Assembly (NCBI RefSeq): GCF_020921035.1
Contig: NC_063156.1
Location: forward strand, 4,030,001 to 4,094,000
From: Rhodamnia argentea
Taxonomy: Eukaryota; Streptophyta; Magnoliopsida; Myrtales; Myrtaceae
Direction of reading: 5' to 3'
Length of the DNA stretch: 64,000 nucleotides
Made by a program: the position numbers and the translations under genes. Each line of letters opens with the position of its first letter. Position 1 is the first letter of the stretch. Under the pieces are notes generated by a model. It had not been told where the DNA came from and did not search any database. It worked only from the letters and a program-made list of their open reading frames with translations. This document shows, piece by piece, positions 55,583-64,000 of the stretch.

Positions 55583-58500
55583 ATGGACGTGAAGCTACCT
55601 ATACGGGAGGAGGACGTTGGCACGAGCAACCCGATCAAGGAGGAGGTGGAGAAGGATGAAATGGATTCTTTGAAGGAAGAAGATATCTGGAGGAACCGAC
55701 GGGAGAGAATGAATAATGCTCTGGTGGCTGCAAGAATCGCCACACAACAACAACCAGAAACTTTGTACGCAGTTGCGAGCAGCCTGGCGGATGTTATCGA
55801 AGGCGCCGATGTGGAAGAGTTCATTTCTGTGATCGAAAGGCTAGCTGATCAAACAGATCTGTCCGCCGCTCTCAATTTCCAGGGGCTACCGAGGGGTTCA
55901 CTACTCCACGTTGCAGCCGGGACGGGCAAGGACGACATCCTAAGGCTCCTGGTTGATTATGTAAGTGACCATCTCATAGCAGCCTCAAATAATTGGGGAG
56001 ATACCCCTCTCCACGTGGCTGCTAAGGCCGGGGGATCTGGAGCTGCCGCAAAGTTGATTCACCGGGCAAGAGACCTCCCCAACATGGAGGGCAAGAACCT
56101 GATCCTGAGGAAGAGTAACAAACATGGAAACAGCGCTTTACATGAGGCTGTGCTTAATAGTCATGCCGACATGGTGCGCTTTTTGTTGAGGGAAGATCCG
56201 GAGCTTGTGTATTTGAAGAACGCGGCACAGAAATCTCCCCTGTACCTTGCCACCGACATTGAGAACCCCACGATACACGAGGTTTTATTTACGCCCTCGC
56301 TTGAACCATCCAAGATACAAGGCTTGCCACCTGTTCATGGTGCCGTTGGGCGTCATAACTATGGTACGTACCTAAATATGCTTACGGGAGATATCTCTGT
56401 CTAGATTCATATGTGCAACAACATTTTGTGCTTACTCAAACCCCCTACATGTTTTCACTTGAATTCCAAATCTCGCCTGCTTATTAAAGTAGTTAGATAT
56501 CCATCGGGTACTCGCAACGAACCAGGTAATTCATTTGGTAAAGAAATTTTCTCACATTAGCACATGACATATCAGCTTAAGTTTACAAACAGAACCAATA
56601 TACTAAAAATCTTGTACAGTCAATCTTCGAGTAGAAAAATTACAAGCAATCATAAAAATCTAGAATGTAACAATGATAAAAGGGGAAAGATGCAACCTTA
56701 CCAAAAAAAAAAAGAAGGAGAAAGATGCATTTGAAGTGATGGTTGTTGATGTAATTTTAGATTGCAATTAATCTTGTTTGAGAGCTCACAATCTCTACTT
56801 TTGTTATAGAGCAACCTTACTTTGGTAAATTATTTATCGTTTCCCAGGTTTCGGATGTACTTGTTAGCTTAATCTCAAAACCATCTCAAGTCCCGGAAGA
56901 GCTAGAATATGAATACTTCGTAATTAAATCACCTAAGAAATATCATGGAAATATGAGCATTTACTAATTAATTAACTATTCCGTTCCGACATCGGATTTC
57001 ATAAATAGTAAAAACCTTAAACACATCCCTTACTCAATAGGACTTTTAGCATTCGACCCCAAAACTATCCCACTTCCCCAATAGAAATGGGCATAGGGAG
57101 GGGTGGGGCGGAGCTTTGCCTAGCCAATCCATTGCACCCCCACCTTCATGAAATGGAAATGCCCTGTAACTTGCCGTTAAGTTTTATGATGCGGTCCTAA
57201 CTTGGAGCTCCTGATCCCAGGATTAGTCGACAAGATACTCGAAAAGAACATGAAAGTATTTGCAATGACTGACTCCGGAGGTGGTAATGTATTCCATTTA
57301 GCTGCTTACTACGACCGGCGTCCAGTATTCAATCTCTTACGTCCAGAAACTGAATATTTGGCCCGAGTACCGGACATGAATGGGGATCTTCCAATTCATA
57401 TCGCGAGCAAGACGGGTCATGTTGAACTGATCAAGAAGCTACATCCGGTATCACATTTGGTAAACAAGCGAGGACAAACCATTCTTCACATCGCAGCAAA
57501 ATACGGGAGAGATTCAGTAGTGAGATATATACTCAAACATCCAGATCTGGGAAAGCTGATAAATGAAGGAGATCTGGATGGAAACACAGCTTTGCACTTG
57601 GCAGCGAAGTATTCACAACCAGTCACTTTGATTCCTCTTATGCTGGATAGAAGAATTAAGCCCTCACTTCTCAACCACGCAAGCTCTACTGCTTTTCAAA
57701 TTGCCGAAGTTCGCTTTACAAGGAAGCCAACGTTTCGGGAGGTAGGTAAAATGAACAGTAACTATTTTAAGTATCAGCTTACTGGAAGTTTCATAGAATA
57801 ACATTACAATTAAGAGCAGATCTCGAATGCAAATCATTATGTCTCCCAGTCGACAAGATTGTTGAAGCATTGATCGATTTTTTAGAGTAGCCGAGACTCC
57901 CTATGATTAATGTTCTGCAAATACTCAGTTTAGTCTTAACGAGGTAATTAAATTTTGTGGCCTTGAATATGTCCCCGGTTAAGAGAAAAGGAAAATATCT
58001 GTAAAAGTTAGTCCTGCAACATCTTCAGAAGTAAACGTTTCCCTTTAAATGAGTCATCCGGAGTGCATTCCCCTTGTCCATATTGTAACAATTTCTTCTT
58101 TCTTGACTTTATGTATGCTTCCAATCTCAGTTTTTGGCAATTGTAGTGTTGCAATCCGCGTCAGATGAAAGCCTGGACTCAGTCGTGCTTAGGCCGGAAG
58201 CTCGAGATAAATTGGCTTTAATAGCAGTCTCGCACAAAGAAATACCAAAGGTGGATGACGCCACGAGGGATTTGATCAATACCCGTCTGGTGGTGGCAGC
58301 ACTTGTGGCTACTGTGACTTTTGCAGCTGGTTTCCAAGTCCCTGGAGGATTTAGAGGCTCAGACACGGCGTCCAAAGATGACTGGGGCATGGCTACGATG
58401 TTGGACAAGGGATTGTTCCAGGCCTTCGCGATTTGCAACACCACCGCCATGTTCTGCTCAATGATTGCGGCCATTGCCCTCATGAATGCACAGCAAAAGG

Positions 58501-58931
58501 ACATCTCTGTGGCGTCTGCCGGATTCGTCTACGCATCAGTGCTGCTAATAGTTGCACTCCCAGCGATGTCGGCCGCTTTCTTAACTGGGGTCACCCTGAC
58601 CGTTGGCAAACTCCCTTGGCTTGCTGAATTCATATTTTATTTGGGACTCATTTTCCTCCTCATCATCGCAGTCTCTGCATTGCTTCCGCTCACTCCATTT
58701 GGACTCCTTGGTAGCCACCGTCGTCCGATCCTTCGTCTGAGATGCTGGCTTGTTCTCGGTCACTTGATTTTGTCCGGGCTTTCAACATACATTTTGGATG
58801 ATCCGGAAGAAGACGGGACGGCGAGCGGGACCTCCGGCCTCCGGATGGTCCTGGTGAATCGAAGACTGATGACTCGGCGAGGGCGAAATGTGGGGACGCA
58901 CCACTTCCTCCCAATCATTAGTTTCAGTTAA
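55583..58931 (+). CDS. Ankyrin repeat / PGG domain membrane protein (ACD6/ITN1-like)
   Basis: Exons 55583-56363, 57221-57741 and 58131-58931, 700 aa, phases 1 and 0, GT-AG. Residues 1-100 are acidic and charged. Ankyrin repeats follow in two blocks: about 105-260 (GSLLHVAAGTGKDD, GDTPLHVAAKAG, GNSALHEAVLNSH, SPLYLATD) and about 280-415 (GNVFHLAAYYD, GDLPIHIASKTGH, GQTILHIAAKYG, GNTALHLAAKY). Exon 3 holds the PGG domain (RLVVAALVATVTFAAGF, PGG at 505-507) and further membrane helices to about 650, with a polar tail. Plant relatives (ACD6, ITN1) act at the plasma membrane or ER in defence and salt/ROS signalling; which one is closest cannot be told by eye. Some donor choices (GAG/GTAGGT at 57741) are inferred from frame continuity. 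Confidence 0.88.
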
Positions 58932-61267
58932 TAAATATCCATGATTTGCATAAATAAATGTATATTTACCTTTGTGTGTTTGGGTCCTTCCACGGCCTCT
59001 CTTACCTATTGCATTAGCATTATGGTTATTGCTGAAGTATTGAAAGAAATCACCATTGTCTTTTTCTAATAGTTCAAATTTTTTATGACAGGTGATGTGA
59101 TCTTATAGAATTTCACCTAGTATCAAAACAGTTTATTGTGAGTTCAAACCCTTCAAGATTCTAATTGCCTCATCTCGTAAAATCATACGTATCTTATATT
59201 ATGTTGTTGATAAGCCACTTCATTTGGCAGAATTTATTTTTCTTTATCAAAACGGTTTTTTTCCCTATGAAATTAGTTTACTTTATTAAACTAAGTTAGA
59301 AAGAAATAAGTCTGATGAAGAAATCAGTTGTCTTTCTTCATCAAATTGTTCGTAAACAATTAATTTCCTTTACAAAATTAGTTCATTTTATTTTTATCCA
59401 CTCGTAAAAGTCGTGCGAGCATATCTTTTTCTCTAATGTTATAATTTAGCATTAATCTTTCATTGTAATCAAATCAATGTATACGTTAACCATTGCGCTT
59501 CTTCTCGCCCTATAAAATATGGAAAATAAATACTCGATGCAAATGAAAATACTTAGATGCTACATCAAATGTATTGAAATAGTTAAATTATCTTAAGTCT
59601 TGATGATATGCGATAAAATTTCAACGAAAATGAAAATTTTTATTTATTAAAGGAAAACAATGATTTTTGAAACTCTCCTTAGCTAAAAGTATGTCGCATA
59701 AATAGTTATAGTTCGATCTGCGGTATGGCATGCCGCGAGTCCGTTTTAGCATAAGCAACACTATAACACTATAAAACCCTACCATTTCAAAACCGTATCT
59801 CGTTGAAATATCACGAAATGCTCAGATTTTTATTCTTCCTAAGATTCCTCGAGGTCCACTAGAATATTTATGTTTAACAGATATACATGATGAAATCAGA
59901 ATTTGGCTGTGTTATAAAAATAGTGACACGTGTAATGCAACGTGGCCTGGATGCTTTGTAGATGTGCACATTGGGGCCAAATATTTGGGCCTTCGTCCCC
60001 ACAGCACAGGGAGATTTGGGCCCACATAATATTTGTGTGGCCCTTTTTGATTCACTCATAATTATTAATCACCGCATACAAAACTTCCTATAATATTACA
60101 AAATACGAGACAATTATATAATGAATTAACTAAATCCTGTTGGGCGTGACAATGACGTAATATTCTAGGAACATGCAAATGTTCTCTTTGTTATTTTGTC
60201 CTATCTCCTAAATTATGATATATTGATGGACCTATCTCTTTCACCCTTGTGATGAATATAATTTATTGTACAATTGATGAATTAAGATCTAGCATTATTA
60301 TGATAACATGCGTGAGTGTGGTTTCGGTCTAATAGATCAAATTAAGTTACTATGTCATCTCGGACAGACAAGTTTTGCTCGTCCACTCTTCATAGATAAA
60401 AATTCGTTTAAAGGTCCAATGTATGATGATATTCAATACTTGAAACCGCAAAGTTCACTAAAAAATGGCTTAAGTATTCAGATTTTAGAAGAACTGCGGG
60501 GAGCATTATCAGTAGGAACCAGTCAAATGGGGCTCTCTATAATGTTATCTACTTTGCTAAAGCCGTGATTAATGAATGAATTGGCCATAACTGAAATTTC
60601 CTAGCGCATCTATTGACGAGATAATCCTCAGAACTTGTCGTTGAATCAAGCACCCCAGACCAAAACGGAATTGATTTCCACAATCTTTTGGACCGAAGAG
60701 GTGAAAAAGCTCGCTCGAGAGCTGATTGCGACATGGATAAACTTTGGGTTAGACAATTTTGGGTCTGATCATAAGAACTGGAAAAGGATTTGACCTCTCC
60801 CGCACGTGCCAGGTCTTTTTCGCACGTGCACGCGAACCCTGGCCTATGTCTCAGCCTCTCAGGTCTCACTCTACTCTTCTTCAGAATGATGAACCAAGAG
60901 TTTCATTCTTTAATTTCCACATTCCATCTCCACATTGATCCCATCTTCATCGCTGAAAAGGAAAAAAAAAAAAAAATTCAGTCAACATTCAATTTGATCC
61001 CTTAAAACGAAATCGACTGTTACCGTATCAACCGGAAGCATGTACACCTGGAAGGCCTTTTGAATGGAGTTGATATCACGTGAGATCGACCGTACTTACT
61101 AACGTCTTTGTTTCGCGAATAAAGTGTAATTCTATTGTCACAGTTTTGTTAATTCACCTCTTTGATCCCAGATTAATGTCAACATCGCCTTTAAAAAAAT
61201 CAAAACACGACAACCTCCTTTGTTAATTGACATATGAAAAAGGTCGATTAAAAAATATAGCATCTAA
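58932..61267. other. Intergenic, no recognisable gene
   Basis: The 3' flank of the ankyrin gene, then AT-rich DNA. Frames at 60308-60568 and 60549-60869 have no family resemblance. An A-run lies at about 60962. Confidence 0.6.
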
Positions 61268-62093
61268 GGGTACGTTTGTTTTGCGGAAAACTTCATGCCA
61301 AATGAAAACACTTTCTAGGAAATCACTTCTTAGCAAAATGATTAGTTTTCCCCTATTTGGTGAAATGTGAGCAAAAACGTTTTCCCGTGTTTAAATCTCA
61401 TTTGAAAAATGATTTTCATTTTGATGACTTTGCAACAACAAAAAAATGAATTTCTAAATACTTTTTATTTTATTTCTAATTTTTAAATGTTAACTTTTCA
61501 ATTTATTTTTATTTTATTTTCAAATTTTAATTTCATTTTCTGTTTTCTTCTTGCTTAGCTGGTGCCCGGCCACGACGATGGCCGGCGATCGGCCAAAGGT
61601 GATGGACGAGCTCGCCCGAGACCCGTGAGGCTTGGTGTTGCTAGATTTCGGCAAGTCGAGCCTCACCAAATCAACGATCTCGAGGCCTCGCCAGAGGTCA
61701 ATGAGTCGAGACGAGCTCGAGTGAAGCTCGCCTATCCGGCGAAGGATAAGCTTGCCCGAGCCGGCAAGGCTCCATCTCGGCCAAAATGGCAAGCTCCAGC
61801 CTCACCCGTTGGGATCTATGGCCTGACCAGTGGAGAAAAAGAAAAAGAAAATAAAATAAAATATTGAATTATTAAATTATTAAAACAAAATAGAAAATAT
61901 TAAAAATTGAAGAAAAGCGATTCCAGATAGAATTTCACCTCTTCAAATTGAGGAATTCGCTTTTATGAATTTTTACATAATATTTTCGTTGATTAGAAAG
62001 TGTTTTAGGTTAACTAATTTATTTTCACTGAACCAAATAAATTAAGGAAGGAAAAATTAATTTAAAAAAAAAATACTTCCCCTGAAACAACCC
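61268..62093. mobile_element. 826-bp TAA-flanked TIR element with GC-rich centre
   Basis: Left end GGGTACGTTTGTTTTGCGGAA and right end TTCCCCTGAAACAACCC are inverted, and TAA lies on both sides (61265-61267 and 62094-62096). The ends are of the same type as the elements at 18800 and 28717. The centre (about 61558-61830) is GC-rich with CCGGCCACGACGATGGCCGG and GAGCTCGCCCGAG; its open frames on both strands are composition effects. No transposase. Confidence 0.72.
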
Positions 62094-62096
62094 TAA

Positions 62097-64000
62097 CAAC
62101 CTGGAAAGAGTAGCATTTGTGAAGAAGGATATGAACTTATTATGTGGCAGAATCTTTCCGACGTCTCGCAATCATCGCTCAAGTCTCAAGCAGGCCTTTT
62201 CACCTTTTGTTTTTTCCCAAGAAGTTAACATAGATAGACCAAGGGCCCATTCGTCTCTGATGAAAAACTGTTTAGGAAACTTACTTTTCGATTTTGGGTG
62301 TTTGAACGACAGAATTATTCAAAATCTACAGAAAGCATTTTATGCGAATTGAAAATAAGAAGTTTATATTGGGACAGACGGCTTCCCCTTATGGTTAGAA
62401 ATAAATCATTTTCCTTGATTTCTTGGTAATTTGTATTTGTTAGATTAGCCTAAATTAGACGATGTTAATGCGTTTTAGTGGATTCAGCTGTTTATCAAAC
62501 ACTATAAACTTAACTTTTCTTTAATTGATTTGGCAAAAACAAACGTAAAAAAAGTAGTTTATTTTTGTTTGAATTCAAGTTTTTGATAACCTTTTTATAG
62601 ACACAATAAGTTTGCAGGGTGTATGAAGGTATGATCTCTCGCTCTTTCTGCTGCTTTCTCGGTCTTTCTTCACCAGCTGTAAAGGCCAAAAAAAGAATAA
62701 TTGACTGTGGACCAGCCATGATGCACCACAAGTAGCTTAATCGTACATTTTGATGATAAGTAGCAACCCATATTTTTTCACTTCGCTCAGGTCCTAATAA
62801 CTGTTGGACTTTCCACTCCAGAGTACTGGTTCTTCTCAAGTCCTGCTCTTCTATTTTTCTTCAGGTTTCGTTCTTTGTTCTCTTGACTCATTGCTTCCGT
62901 TCTTTGATGTTCTTCGTGTGTTACATCTTCTGTTAAATCTCGGTTTTGGGCAATGGTTTTCTTGTCTTCTGGGATTGATCTCCTTTGAGGATCCTCCAAC
63001 TTTGGAAGTTCGTTGCTTACTGAACCATGCATGCACGTGTTCAAGTATTCAAATTGCCTGCCCGCAATCGTAATCACATGTTCTTTTTGTGAACTTCTAC
63101 TTGTTAGGATCAGAGCTAATTTTGATCTGCAATTAGTTACTGCTGATTCTGCCTTACCACAGCTTCTAGATTGCATTGAAAAATCTGGTAATCTGAATTT
63201 TCTTGTGAGCATAATTTGAATTCGCAGTCCACCCAAAAGAGAAAACCTTAAATGTTCGCAGCGAAATTCTAAAGTGATAATTTTCAAACTATCAAGAAAA
63301 AGTTGGTGATTTCATAAAAGTGCTACTAACTTACTATGAAGCTACTTGAAAACCAGATAACTTGTAATTTATTCTTACCCCACAACTTTTTGGCACTTAC
63401 CAACTCTTTCATAAACCTATCGGCACAGAAAATATTCATCTTTTCAAATGGAATAGTTAAATCCGTCCCCTTTAAAATACAAAATGTGAGAATGGTCTGT
63501 GAAATTTGAAAGGGAATAAAAGGGTACATAAAATAAGTAGAACTGTTCCCAAATTATGAGAATATCTATATGATTGGATAAGCTGATTACCATATCTAAA
63601 GGTACTTGAAACACTCTTAATCGCACGATATGAGGGAGTCTAAACCTTCGATTTATATAGATTCAGAATAGTTTATATTGAATGTTGATTCCATGTGTTA
63701 ACCAAATGTTAAAGTTTTGGAGTTTAAGTGTTACGTGTGTATTATGGTTGCCAGCGTTGTGTGTATTCCATTTAATTATTCGCTTAGGTTTTCAAGAAAG
63801 AAGCCAAAAGTTGTTTCGTTCATATGAGAACGAGGACATGGGCCCAAGATAAAAAGGGAAAGAGGATAAGATATGGGCAGATTTGGAGTCGTAATGTGTC
63901 GGGATCAATTGGATAGCTTGGCGTGAACGCAGAGTTGGTTGGATCATCAAAAGATGATATGAGGGAACTTTTCTTTTTTAATCAAAGCAGGGAATATTAC
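62097..64000. other. Right end of the window, possible unplaced exon
   Basis: No gene could be assigned. On the minus strand about 63065-62785, a possible acceptor (CGGGCAG) is followed by a hydrophilic open stretch (SNELPKLEDPQRRSIPEDKK, EEHQRTEAMSQENKERNLKK) that could be an exon, but I recognise no family and found no partner exon. A partial Tourist-like end (AGGGCCCATTCGTC) lies at about 62241. From 63300 on it is AT-rich without features. Confidence 0.3.

Noticed and set aside
61520-61867. Open frames of about 90-100 aa on both strands
   Set aside because: They lie in the GC-rich centre of a TAA-flanked element; no protein family recognised.

Overview
The window is nuclear DNA of a flowering plant, almost certainly a eudicot: split genes with GT-AG introns, CT-rich 5' leaders, TATA boxes, AT-rich intergenic DNA full of Ty1/copia and Ty3/gypsy remains, and plant-only families (GH28 exopolygalacturonases, CYBDOM cytochrome b561, At3g07870-type F-box, ankyrin-PGG proteins). 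The repeat style, especially long inverted-repeat elements built from units like TCCTAAACCTTTTGCATT, suggests Myrtaceae (Eucalyptus type). That assignment rests on pattern memory and is an inference.

Layout. 0-1.4 kb: the last three exons of an N-acetyltransferase 9-like gene (+). 4.2-8.2 kb: a cytochrome b561/DOMON gene (+) carrying an internal, almost perfect 1.46-kb tandem duplication. 9.8-24.3 kb: three four-exon polygalacturonase genes (+). The second and third lie in a tandem segmental duplication, and the spacer between them has taken gypsy, copia, LTR and Harbinger-type insertions. 26.6-27.0 kb: a weak FAD2-like relic (-). 31.4-32.7 kb: a single-exon F-box gene (+). 36.5-39.2 kb: a tandem pair of small four-exon genes (-) of an uncharacterised family whose conserved His and Cys motifs look like a permuted papain/LRAT-like fold. 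40.0-40.9 kb: a two-exon gene for a very acidic Glu/Lys-rich protein (-). 45.3-49.8 kb: a complete-ended but gag-less copia element with an exact 5-bp target duplication, nested inside an older inverted-repeat element. 51.6-58.9 kb: an ankyrin/PGG membrane-protein cluster of one intact gene (+) and two relics. The rest is repeats or DNA in which I see no gene.

How the genes relate. There are no operons. Local biology is dominated by tandem duplication: a wall-pectin-degrading PG array, a putative permuted papain-like pair, and an ankyrin-PGG cluster. The exon models for the PG, CYBDOM, papain-like and ankyrin genes were read by hand; every internal exon keeps phase and every listed motif is present. 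The most unusual items are the exon-duplicating 1456-bp repeat in the CYBDOM gene, the papain-like pair, a stop-free microsatellite intron in the NAT9-like gene, and a GC-rich motif shared by the centres of otherwise unrelated inverted-repeat elements.
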